From: an uncultured Nitrospira sp.
GTDB lineage: Bacteria; Nitrospirota; Nitrospiria; Nitrospirales; Nitrospiraceae
Assembly: GCA_902500785.1 (NCBI GenBank)
Contig: CABVRW010000022.1
Location: 1 to 56,372 of the forward strand
DNA length: 56,372 nucleotides
Reading direction: 5' to 3'
The position numbers and the translations under genes were made by a program. The notes under the pieces are model-generated. The model was given only the letters and a program-made list of their open reading frames with translations. It had not been told where the DNA came from and ran no database searches. Below are positions 35,488-43,107 of this stretch, piece by piece. How positions within the stretch are numbered: position 1 is the stretch's first letter; each line of letters begins with the position of its first letter.

Positions 35488-35562
35488 GCGAAGGTCTGAT
35501 TTCTAACCAGACGGAAGCATGATACTCCAACTCCGGCAGGAAAGCGGGTGAGGAAGGGGAGA

Positions 35563-36426
35563 TCATCCCCAGGGATCGTCGCCTGCCTGTGAGCGAGTCG
35601 TCAGCCATTGACGGAAACCGGGCAAGCCGAAAGACAACATCGCCTGGATCTTATCGCTGCGCATCGACAGGTCTGGAGGACGAGGCGGGCCATGATAGTC
35701 GGCAACCGACCCGGGCTGAATCCATGGGAGGAGTTCCGGATACCGTCCCGCCAACAACTCCCCGATTTCCCATCGAGATAATCGTTCGCTGCCCCCCAAG
35801 TGATACAGGCCCCCACGCGACTGTGCGGCGAATTCCCACAGGGCGCGCGCTAAGACGCCGGCTGGAATGGGGCAGCGAAACTCGTCGGTAAACAGTGTCA
35901 TCTTCATGCCTGATGCCGCGGTCCGCACCATGTCTTCGACGAAACTTCGGTCTCGGGTCGGCGAGGTGCCGGCTGTCAGGGCGATACGAATCACCGCATG
36001 CGCAGGATTCTGTAACACCACCCGCTCGGCCTCCACCTTCGTTCGCCCGTATTCATTCAACGGATTGACAGCATCCGTTTCGACATAGTGCCCCGTCGAC
36101 CCGTCGAATACCTGATCGCTGGACAGAAACACAAATGGAATGTCTCGCGCCAAGTCAGCCAGCGACCGAGTCGCGTCAACATTGATGCGCGTGGCCTGCG
36201 CTGGGTCCTGCTCGCAGGCACCGGTTCGACTCAACGCCGCGCAATGAATGACGAGGCTGGGCTGATACCGCCGCCAAAGCTCTTTGAGCTGGAGAGAATC
36301 GGTCAGGTCCGCCTCGGCCCTCGTGACTCCGCGCACGTTCCACTGCGGTGCCCAACGAGCGGCAGTCCTGGCGAGATATCCACCGATCAGGCCGGCGACT
36401 CCTGTAATCAAGACAGTGGGTTTCAT
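35563..36426 (-). CDS. RmlD-like NAD(P)-dependent sugar-nucleotide reductase / epimerase family SDR
   Basis: The 287-aa protein has the extended SDR fold: GVAGLIGG (9-16), SSDQVFDG (102-109) with the catalytic Ser/Thr region, and NEYGRTK with Tyr126 and Lys130. The order and spacing match dTDP-4-dehydrorhamnose reductase (RmlD), which makes dTDP-L-rhamnose. No rmlA/B/C genes are near, so a wider substrate is possible. The start overlaps the stop of the preceding NmrA-like gene as ATGA. Confidence 0.84.
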   Translation of the reverse strand: MKPTVLITGVAGLIGGYLARTAARWAPQWNVRGVTRAEADLTDSLQLKELWRRYQPSLVIHCAALSRTGACEQDPAQATRINVDATRSLADLARDIPFVFLSSDQVFDGSTGHYVETDAVNPLNEYGRTKVEAERVVLQNPAHAVIRIALTAGTSPTRDRSFVEDMVRTAASGMKMTLFTDEFRCPIPAGVLARALWEFAAQSRGGLYHLGGSERLSRWEIGELLAGRYPELLPWIQPGSVADYHGPPRPPDLSMRSDKIQAMLSFGLPGFRQWLTTRSQAGDDPWG

Positions 36427-37097
36427 ACGTGACTCCGGCCGAGACGTCGAATCTCCGGCACTTCGATCACCCTCGTGCTCTCGGGCGGATGTTCGATGGA
36501 CCAGACTGTGGTAGCGAGCATGTCACTGATCGTGACCAAACCAAGTCTCGTTGCCGCTTCGCGCGTGACGGGGATCCGTTCCAACAGGCGGTAGACCGGC
36601 TGCAACACCAGCGGCCACCAATGGCCTGGGCCGAGAATATACCAGGGACGGAGGATGGTGGCGATCACTCCGGCTTTCGCGATGGCCGCTTCGCAATCGG
36701 TGCGAACGGCGATGTAGTCCTGCATGATGGGAGCGGGATGGGCGACACTGACATAGACGAAATGCCGAACACCGGTCGCCTTGGCCGCTCGAACCGCAGC
36801 CAGCGTCGAGGGTTCATCGATCGCGCGGAACTGTGGTCCTTTCCAAGGTGACGGCTTCGGCGTACCGACCAGATGAACCACGGTGTCAGCCCCGCGCAGC
36901 GACACAAGAAAAGTGTCGGCATCGAACGGGCTACCGACCACGACCCGACATTCGGGCGGGACTCTTCTGATGGATTCCTGGCGAGTCAAGGCGGTGACTT
37001 GATGTCCCCGTTCAGTCAGGCGCGGGATAAGCCTGGCCCCCAGATACCCGGTCGCGCCGGTGACGAACACCTTCCGTCCGGTTGTTGACCTGTTCAT
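36423..37097 (-). CDS. NAD(P)H-binding atypical SDR (NmrA/NDUFA9-like)
   Basis: The 224-aa protein starts with VFVTGATGYLGARLIPRL, a Rossmann GxxGxxG motif, and continues as an atypical SDR (VVHLVGTPK, FVYVSVAHPAPIMQDYI, ILRPWYILGPGHWW). The canonical YxxxK pair is replaced by YIAVRTDCE, as in NmrA-like or NDUFA9-like proteins, which use the fold for binding or lipid-quinone-linked roles. It overlaps both neighbours by ATGA junctions: the downstream RmlD-like gene and the upstream remnant. Confidence 0.82.
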   Translation of the reverse strand: MNRSTTGRKVFVTGATGYLGARLIPRLTERGHQVTALTRQESIRRVPPECRVVVGSPFDADTFLVSLRGADTVVHLVGTPKPSPWKGPQFRAIDEPSTLAAVRAAKATGVRHFVYVSVAHPAPIMQDYIAVRTDCEAAIAKAGVIATILRPWYILGPGHWWPLVLQPVYRLLERIPVTREAATRLGLVTISDMLATTVWSIEHPPESTRVIEVPEIRRLGRSHV

Positions 37098-37522
37098 GGC
37101 TGTGAAAGAAGTGCGGGCCGGTTCCCCTGCTCTAGGAAACTGGTCCAGCCTTCGGTCTTCCGCATGTCTTCAAGGTCCTTGGCCACGAGACGCGCCGCGG
37201 CCTCGACGAGCGCTGCCTGGTCCTCCGCCGACAACCCGAGATTCGTCTTGATGGATGTGACCCGCTCGTCCAACGGATCGCCGTCCGGCAACTGACGCAA
37301 GGCAATGTGCTAAAAACGGCAGGTCCCGCCTGTTCCGTCCAGTCCCACGCGAAAGGTACCAAACCTCGCCACGTCTTGCTGTGCGACAGGAATCCAGACG
37401 ACCTCCAGAACATTGCGCCGATGGCCCCTGAGCAAGGCTGCCGCAGCGGAGAGATGTGCAAGAGACAGTGACCAGAGCGAGCGGGAGTAATCAGTGGCGT
37501 CGGAACCATCTCCGTAACATGT
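37094..37522 (-). pseudogene. Decayed gene: two in-frame coding segments split by a TAG
   Basis: Reading the minus strand, an open frame runs from after a TGA (37523-37525) to a TAG at 37310-37312. It then continues in the same frame to a TGA at 37094-37096 that overlaps the next gene's ATG as ATGA. The first part (about 70 codons) contains LWSLSLAHLSAAAALLRGH and VLEVVWIPVAQQDVARFG. The second (68 codons from a TTG at 37300) contains LPDGDPLDERVTSIKTNLGL and a helical tail. Both parts look like protein and the ATGA junction is preserved, so this looks like the end of an operon gene cut by a stop codon and lacking its 5' part. The C-terminal pattern is faintly patatin-like. That identification is weak. 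Confidence 0.42.
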
Positions 37523-37598
37523 TCATGTGAGGATCTACGGATGAGTCGGAGAAACGGATGTTTCTCCGGTAAGGATCGTGACAAACTTCAGACCTCTC

Positions 37599-37801
37599 GC
37601 AGGCGGTTCAAACAGGCTGTCCGGCGCCGCAGGAAGCACGGCGACTGAGGAGGTACATACCCAACTTCGTTTGACCCGTTCGCCGTGACGATATTCCCGG
37701 CGAACGGATATACCCCACCACTAATCCCGTTTTCCTATCTATACGTCGGAGGGAGGCAGGCGACCAAGAACGCCGCTGGCAGCCCTGTTTCAACAACCTG
37801 C
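37599..37801. repeat. Palindromic dispersed repeat, copy 3 (long form)
   Basis: The left end GCAGGCGGTTCAAACAGGC matches the reverse complement of the right end, which reads GCAGGTTGTTGAAACAGGG on the minus strand. The ~203-bp interval is longer than in the other copies. It lies between the decayed gene and the ABC-F ATPase gene. The terminal C of the right end is the first plus-strand base of that gene's TAG stop codon (CTA at 37801-37803). Confidence 0.65.
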
Positions 37802-39483
37802 TAATTCCTGGTCAACTTGCGGTAGCGAATCCGATGCGGCTGGTCGGCTTCTTTGCCGAGCCGCTTCTTGCGATCGGCTTCGTATTCGCTGTAGTTGCCT
37901 TCGTACCACACCACTTTGCTGTCGCCTTCGAAAGCCAGAATATGGGTGGCGACACGGTCCAAAAACCAACGATCGTGACTGCTGATCACGCCGCAGCCGG
38001 CAAATCCTTCCAGGCCCTCTTCCAGGGCGCGCAGCGTATTCACGTCCAGGTCGTTGGTGGGTTCGTCGAGGATAATGAGGTTGGCCCCTTCCTTCAGCAT
38101 ACGAGCCAGGTGCACACGGTTCCGCTCGCCGCCGGAGAGATCCTTCACCTTTTTCTGCTGATCGGTGCCGGCGAAATTGAAGCGCGCGCAGTAACCGCGG
38201 GCATTCACTTCGGCCTTCCCCAGCATGATCGTATCCTGTCCCTCTGAAATGATTTCGTACACCGTTTTATTCGGGTCGAGCGTGCGATCCTGATCGACAT
38301 AGCCGAGCTTGACCGTCTCGCCGATCTTAATGGTGCCGGTATCCGGCTTCTCCTTGCCGATGATCATGCGGAACATGGTCGTTTTACCCGCGCCGTTGGG
38401 ACCGATCACGCCGACGATGCCGCCTTTCGGGAGGCTGAACTCGACGTTTTCATACAGCACATTCTCGCCGAACGCCTTGCTGATCCCCTTGGCTTCGACC
38501 ACCACATCGCCCAGTCGCGGTCCCGGCGGAATATAGATTTCCAGATCGGCGACCAGCTGATCCTGCTTCTGGTTCACCAACTCCTCATAACGGTTGAGAC
38601 GCGCCTTACCCTTGGATTGCCGGGCTTTCGGCGACATCCGAATCCATTCCAACTCGTGCTCGAGGGTTTTCTTGCGCTTGGATTCGGCTTTCTCTTCCTT
38701 CTCCAACCGATCCTGCTTTTGTTCGAGCCAGGAGGTGTAGTTGCCCTGGAAGGGAATGCCATGGCCACGATCGAGCTCCAGGATCCAGCCCGCCACATTG
38801 TCGAGGAAATAGCGATCGTGCGTCACGGCGATGACCGTGCCCTTGTACTGTTGCAGGTGCTGCTCCAGCCATTGCACGGATTCCGCATCGAGGTGATTGG
38901 TCGGCTCGTCGAGCAGCAGAATGTCCGGCTCCTGGATCATGAGGCGACAGAGAGCCACGCGGCGTTTTTCTCCGCCGGAGAGCACGCTGATCTTCTGATC
39001 GGCGGACGGGCAACGCAGCGCATCCATGGCGATCTCGAGCTCGCTCTCGAGTTCCCAGCCGTTGGCCGCCTCGATCTTCTCCTGGAGCTGCGCCTGCTTG
39101 TCGATGAGCTTTTCCATCTCGTCCGGGCTTGCGTCACCCATGCTGTTGCTGACCGCTTCGTACTCGTGCAGCAGCGCCACCAGCTCCTTCTTCCCTTCCT
39201 CGACGACCTCTTTCACCGTCTTGTTGGGGTCGAGCTGCGGCTCCTGTTCGAGCATGCCGACGCTGTAGCCTTTTGAGCGGGTAATCTCACCGACGTAGTT
39301 GGGATCGATCCCGGCAATAATCTTCAGCAGCGAGCTCTTCCCGGACCCGTTCAAGCCGAGCACGCCGATCTTGGCGCCGTAGTAAAATCCCAAATAGATA
39401 TCGCGCAGCACTTGCTTTTTCGGCGGATAGACCTTGCCTACGCCGACCAGAGAAAAAATCACTTGCTTATCGTTCGTGGCCAT
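37801..39483 (-). CDS. ettA: Energy-dependent translational throttle protein EttA (ABC-F ATPase)
   Basis: The 560-aa protein is of normal EttA length. It has two ABC domains: Walker [10 protein letters not shown] and GPNGAGKTT, two LSGGE signature motifs, and Walker [12 protein letters not shown] and [12 protein letters not shown]. Between the domains lies the interdomain linker with the positively charged coiled hairpin. EttA has a short arm that contacts the ribosome near the E site and controls entry into elongation according to the ADP/ATP ratio. The start at 39483 was chosen because GAGG lies 6 bp upstream; a frame extended to 39645 has no support. The stop codon abuts a dispersed repeat. 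Confidence 0.95.
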   Translation of the reverse strand: MATNDKQVIFSLVGVGKVYPPKKQVLRDIYLGFYYGAKIGVLGLNGSGKSSLLKIIAGIDPNYVGEITRSKGYSVGMLEQEPQLDPNKTVKEVVEEGKKELVALLHEYEAVSNSMGDASPDEMEKLIDKQAQLQEKIEAANGWELESELEIAMDALRCPSADQKISVLSGGEKRRVALCRLMIQEPDILLLDEPTNHLDAESVQWLEQHLQQYKGTVIAVTHDRYFLDNVAGWILELDRGHGIPFQGNYTSWLEQKQDRLEKEEKAESKRKKTLEHELEWIRMSPKARQSKGKARLNRYEELVNQKQDQLVADLEIYIPPGPRLGDVVVEAKGISKAFGENVLYENVEFSLPKGGIVGVIGPNGAGKTTMFRMIIGKEKPDTGTIKIGETVKLGYVDQDRTLDPNKTVYEIISEGQDTIMLGKAEVNARGYCARFNFAGTDQQKKVKDLSGGERNRVHLARMLKEGANLIILDEPTNDLDVNTLRALEEGLEGFAGCGVISSHDRWFLDRVATHILAFEGDSKVVWYEGNYSEYEADRKKRLGKEADQPHRIRYRKLTRN

Positions 39484-39633
39484 AACCATCCTCAGTTGAA
39501 TTTGAATCGACCGATCACCATAGCAAAGAGCGCACAGCCGGTACAACCGGTATCGGACTCGAGGGGTGGCCGTACCCGCGCAACCCTGGTTGAATACAGA
39601 AGCAGGCGAGCGCCAGACTGAGGAGGTGTGCTG

Positions 39634-40356
39634 ATGAGTCATCACATGTTATCGAACGGGCCGGGCTGCAGACGACTCGTCGTCGCGATGCTGGTGAGCT
39701 TGGTCGTCGCTGCCGCCCCTGTCACTCATGCGGCGGACGACCGCGAGCAGCGGGACCTGGTGGACCAGTCCCGCATGACCCTCTCCAATTTTCTAGCCGA
39801 TCCCAACATGACCTGGTTCCGTGATCACATCACGGACGCGAAGGGCCTCTTCATCGTGCCGCAGTTTTTGAAAGCCGCGCTGTTCTATGGAGGAGCCGGC
39901 GGAAGCGGCGTCTTCATGGCCCGGGACGAGAACACAGGAGCATGGAGCGAGCCGGCCTTCTTCACCATGGGAGCCGCCAGTTTCGGATTTCAGTTCGGCG
40001 CCCAGATGTCGGAAGTCGTGCTGCTCGTCCTCACGCAGCGCGGGGTCGATTCGCTGCTTCTCGGAAATTTCAAGCTCGGCGCGGACGGATCCGTCGCCGT
40101 CGGGCCGGTCGGAGCCGGGGTCTCCGGCGCGACCACGCCGAACCTGAGTGCGGACCTCTTGTCGTTTGTCCGAGCCAAGGGCCTGTTCGCGGGAGTATCG
40201 CTGGAGGGAGCAGCGCTGATTTCAAGGGATGAGTGGAGCAGAGCCTATTACGGCAAGGCCGTGACCCCGACCGACATCGTCATCCGGCGCGTAGTCACCA
40301 ATCCGCACTCGGACCGGTTGCGCGAGGAGATCGTCCATGCGACCAAGCAGAAGTAG
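39634..40356 (+). CDS. Exported SYLF-domain (YSC84/lipid-binding) protein
   Basis: The 240-aa protein has a signal sequence (~17-35, cleavage near THAAD), then the SYLF domain: [19 protein letters not shown], a glycine-rich [19 protein letters not shown], and [23 protein letters not shown]. In eukaryotes the SYLF domain binds phosphoinositides; in bacteria its role is unknown but it is usually exported. AGGAGGT lies 6 bp before the ATG, which fixes the start at 39634 over a GTG two codons earlier. It is divergent from ettA, with about 150 bp between. Confidence 0.87.
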   Translation: MSHHMLSNGPGCRRLVVAMLVSLVVAAAPVTHAADDREQRDLVDQSRMTLSNFLADPNMTWFRDHITDAKGLFIVPQFLKAALFYGGAGGSGVFMARDENTGAWSEPAFFTMGAASFGFQFGAQMSEVVLLVLTQRGVDSLLLGNFKLGADGSVAVGPVGAGVSGATTPNLSADLLSFVRAKGLFAGVSLEGAALISRDEWSRAYYGKAVTPTDIVIRRVVTNPHSDRLREEIVHATKQK

Positions 40357-40413
40357 TGGCGCCCAAACCATATTCGGTGAACGATCGGTCGAGGCGACTG
40401 AATCGCGTGGGGC

Positions 40414-41256
40414 CTACAGCGAGTGCACGAGTTCAGCGCCTGCATCCGCCCTGGCCGCCATGTCGGCAAGGCCGGCTCTAACTTCCGAGGCCGTGCGGAC
40501 AGGGCTGGTGAAGGCCACCCGTCCTCCCTGCATGCGGCCGGGAGTCTTGATACGAAGGTGGAACCCCAGTCGATCCAGCGCGGTCATGGTCACCTGCTGC
40601 GCCTCGACCTTGCCGAACACACGGGCGAGCAACAAGAGCGTCTCGGCCTGATCGGTATTGATGTGACGGATGAGCTCCGACGCCTCCTCGGCAAGCGGAT
40701 CCACCGCGGCCGCCGCATAGTCTGCCGGCGCGACCCAACCCATCGAACCGAACCCGCCGACGAAATAGATGTCCGCGATCGTCATGCGAAAAAATCCGAA
40801 ATCGTTGAAGTCCACCCAGTAGGAGGCGTTGGGATGTCGCGCCAAGTACCGTTCTCGGACCGGGGCGCTCTCCTCCTTCGGCACAGGCGTCACCGACCCC
40901 ATCAACGTGACCCTCGCAGCACCCAGGGGGTCGGTTCTACTCTCTGGCGGCGTCACGAGCAAGCTGGCGCGTGGATCTCCCAGCAGATTCTGGGTGTGCA
41001 TCGCCATGGTGCTGATGAGAAAGGCCGGCTGCTCCTGCTCGTCCAACCCGTAGGGCATCACGGAGCCGAACGGCCAACCGGGCTGCTTGCGCGACAGGGT
41101 GGAGAGACCGCCCGTCTGCTGCAGATAGACTAGGGTCTTGGCCCGCTCGGCATGGGACGGTTCGGGAACCTCGGGACCGTCTGAATCCGGCCCGCTATTA
41201 TGCTGTTGCGATGATGACAACGACGCCTCTTTTCTGTGGGATGAACTGTGCGACAC
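40414..41256 (-). CDS. HugZ-like pyridoxamine 5'-phosphate oxidase-family protein with DUF2470
   Basis: The 280-aa protein begins with a polar Ser/His-rich tail (~1-30), then a split-barrel flavin-binding domain (GGLSTLSRKQPGWPFGSVMPYGLDEQEQPAFLIS, ~48-165) and a C-terminal DUF2470 domain (~195-275, LIRHINTDQAETLLLLARVF). This combination is found in HugZ-type haem oxygenases and related haem-utilisation proteins. The fold binds FMN or haem without a P-loop. Iron-ligand residues of HugZ cannot be confirmed here. The GTG start has only AGGG near it. The gene runs away from the small Cys-rich gene upstream on the same strand. Confidence 0.84.
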   Translation of the reverse strand: MSHSSSHRKEASLSSSQQHNSGPDSDGPEVPEPSHAERAKTLVYLQQTGGLSTLSRKQPGWPFGSVMPYGLDEQEQPAFLISTMAMHTQNLLGDPRASLLVTPPESRTDPLGAARVTLMGSVTPVPKEESAPVRERYLARHPNASYWVDFNDFGFFRMTIADIYFVGGFGSMGWVAPADYAAAAVDPLAEEASELIRHINTDQAETLLLLARVFGKVEAQQVTMTALDRLGFHLRIKTPGRMQGGRVAFTSPVRTASEVRAGLADMAARADAGAELVHSL

Positions 41257-41332
41257 CTTACCCTGGATATGCTGTGGATTTCCACTGAGGGCAGACCAGG
41301 GCGGAACCTTCTTCGACGCGCCTCCAATGACC

Positions 41333-41500
41333 TCAGATCCCGAGGTCCTCGGTCAATCGCACTTCCGATTCGTCGAGGATCTCTTCCAGACAGGTGAAAC
41401 AGGTGAAGGGAAATTGATTGACGGGAACGGCGCAGACTTCACCCACCGGCGATTCATCCAGCGCCGGGCCGCCGCATTCTTTATGGATCAAGACAAGCAT
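41333..41500 (-). CDS. Small Cys-containing protein, probable zinc-binding (55 aa)
   Basis: A 55-codon frame opens at ATG 41500, with AAAGGAG ending 4 bp upstream, and ends at TGA 41333-41335. The peptide MLVLIHKECGGPALDESPV has His6 and Cys9, and the later segment FPFTCFTCLEEILDESEVRL has CxxC. The set Cys9/Cys23 plus Cys34/Cys37 could hold a zinc ion like a small ribbon. It starts 8 bp after the alpha/beta-hydrolase stop, so it is probably co-translated with that gene. Strong ribosome site, operon spacing and paired Cys residues make it a credible gene. I do not know its family. Confidence 0.68.
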   Translation of the reverse strand: MLVLIHKECGGPALDESPVGEVCAVPVNQFPFTCFTCLEEILDESEVRLTEDLGI

Positions 41501-41508
41501 GGGCTCCT

Positions 41509-42255
41509 TTATGATGATCGAGTCACCAGACGACGCACGGTGTCCAAATGCTCCGGGCTACTCAGCCGGTGATCGCCGGTTGTCAGTACCAACTCGATGG
41601 GAAATTCCGGATCCTGCGAGAGTACCTGCTGAACAAAGTCCCAGCTCCCTTCCGGCCTGATGACCGTATCCTGCAGGCCATGCAGAATCGTCGTCTTCAC
41701 GCGACGCGGCATGCTGTCGCGACGGCTCCAGAGCACCCGGCTGTCCTCGACCCAGTGCCAGGGAATCGGCGCATCCCTATGCATGGGCTCGTCGTCCCAC
41801 GGCATGGAGCCGGTCGCCTGCCACCGTTCACGCCGCTCGTTAGGAATCTGTGCCGCGCGCAGATCCATCATATTGAACGCCGGAGCGATGAGGATCAGCT
41901 CTTCGACGCTCTGTTGTTCTTGCGCCGCGAGCCAGGCGAGCCAGCCGCCGAGAGAGTTGCCGACAATCGTCACCGGCGGACCATCGGCCAATAAATTGAT
42001 GACGGCTTCGGCGTCTTCCAGCCATTGCACCAGTCGATATTCGCCCCACGTGCCATCCGAGTCGCCCCAGCCGCGAAAGTCGAAACAACAGAAACCCCAC
42101 CCCCGTTCCTGACACCAGTGCGCCAGGGCCTTGCTCTTGTTCCCCCACCGTTTGGAGAGGAAGCCGGTGATGAAGAGGATCTGGCGGTCACTGCCTTCGA
42201 GGCGATCGCCGCGAAGGACTGTGCCGTCCGCTCCGGTGAGTGTGAAGGGATCCAT
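41509..42255 (-). CDS. Alpha/beta-hydrolase (serine esterase/thioesterase type)
   Basis: The 248-aa protein has an alpha/beta-hydrolase fold: IVGNSLGGWLAWLAA holds the nucleophile Ser in the GxSxG elbow, ILHGLQDTVIRPEGSW holds the acid Asp, and TTGDHRLSSPEHL has the catalytic His. The N-terminus (ILFITGFLSKRWGNKSKALAHW) resembles mammalian ABHD10-like thioesterases that remove acyl groups. The true substrate is unknown. ATG 42255 is preferred over GTG 42258 because the TAGG spacing fits better. It lies 7 bp after the carboxylesterase stop, on the same strand. Confidence 0.85.
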   Translation of the reverse strand: MDPFTLTGADGTVLRGDRLEGSDRQILFITGFLSKRWGNKSKALAHWCQERGWGFCCFDFRGWGDSDGTWGEYRLVQWLEDAEAVINLLADGPPVTIVGNSLGGWLAWLAAQEQQSVEELILIAPAFNMMDLRAAQIPNERRERWQATGSMPWDDEPMHRDAPIPWHWVEDSRVLWSRRDSMPRRVKTTILHGLQDTVIRPEGSWDFVQQVLSQDPEFPIELVLTTGDHRLSSPEHLDTVRRLVTRSS

Positions 42256-42262
42256 CACGCGC

Positions 42263-42976
42263 CTACCGCACTGCCTTCAAGAGGAAACTGCCCAGTTTGC
42301 GCAACACCGGCTCAGGAATTTCATGACCGCCTCGGAAAGGCAACCACTCAACCATCATCCCAGCCTTGAGAAATTCATCGCGCAACCGTTCTGCCATGAC
42401 ATAGGGCAGGATCGGGTCCTGGGTGCCGTGGCTCTGGAACAGCGGCAACCCTTTCCGCTTCAACAGCAAAGGCCCCCACTCTGGTTTGGCCACTAAGGTC
42501 CCGGAGAGCTGGATGAGTCCGGCATAGGGCTGCGTACTGTGCAACAGCGCGTCGCAGGAAAGCATGGCGCCCTGAGAAAATCCCCCGAGAATCGTGCGGG
42601 CGGGATCGGCGCCGAATTTCCCGTGGAGGTCATCGAGAAATGTCTTCATCCGGCCGCGCGCGTCAGTAAGTCCTCGCGGAATGTCGTTCGAGATGTCCCG
42701 AACTTTTCCCGCCGCCCGATCGGCTTGAATGCGGGCCATGTCGATCATCCACCAGGCGCGCGAGTCGCCAAAACCCATCGGGATTGAAATCGGTGCCTCG
42801 GGAAACACAAAACGCGTACCGGTGGGTGCATCGAGATATTCGCTGAGGGGAACCAGATCGTCTCCCGGCGCACCGAAACCATGGAGCAACACCACCAACG
42901 GACCGTTGCCCCCACCCTTGTCGTCGATGCCCCCGGTCAGACGAACCGTGAGACCACCGAGTGTGTCCATACGCAT
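42263..42976 (-). CDS. Carboxylesterase / phospholipase-type alpha/beta-hydrolase
   Basis: The 237-aa protein is of the LYPLA/YpfH-type carboxylesterase group: PLVVLLHGFGAPGDD (oxyanion hole), ILGGFSQGAMLSCDAL (nucleophile Ser in GFSQG), HGTQDPILPYVMA (Asp) and FRGGHEIPEPVL (His). These enzymes hydrolyse short carboxylic esters or lysophospholipids. The start at 42976 has AGGAGAAG 7 bp upstream; the longer frame to 43039 is unsupported. It leads an operon with the second hydrolase and the 55-aa Cys-rich protein, so the three may act together. Confidence 0.88.
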   Translation of the reverse strand: MRMDTLGGLTVRLTGGIDDKGGGNGPLVVLLHGFGAPGDDLVPLSEYLDAPTGTRFVFPEAPISIPMGFGDSRAWWMIDMARIQADRAAGKVRDISNDIPRGLTDARGRMKTFLDDLHGKFGADPARTILGGFSQGAMLSCDALLHSTQPYAGLIQLSGTLVAKPEWGPLLLKRKGLPLFQSHGTQDPILPYVMAERLRDEFLKAGMMVEWLPFRGGHEIPEPVLRKLGSFLLKAVR

Positions 42977-43107
42977 CGACGTGCTTCTCCTATTCCGAGA
43001 GTTGCGTAGATATTCTCGCACCGCTATCGGCCGAATCAACAGCGATGCCCCTGCACCGGCGCCCGATCACCAGCGCCCAAGCAGACGTTCGCGACATGAA
43101 CCGAGGA

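Noticed and set aside
37132-37584. Minus-strand frame of 150 codons overlapping the decayed gene
   Set aside because: Arg/Ser-rich composition is typical of a shadow frame. The alternative frame is more protein-like and joins the downstream gene by ATGA.
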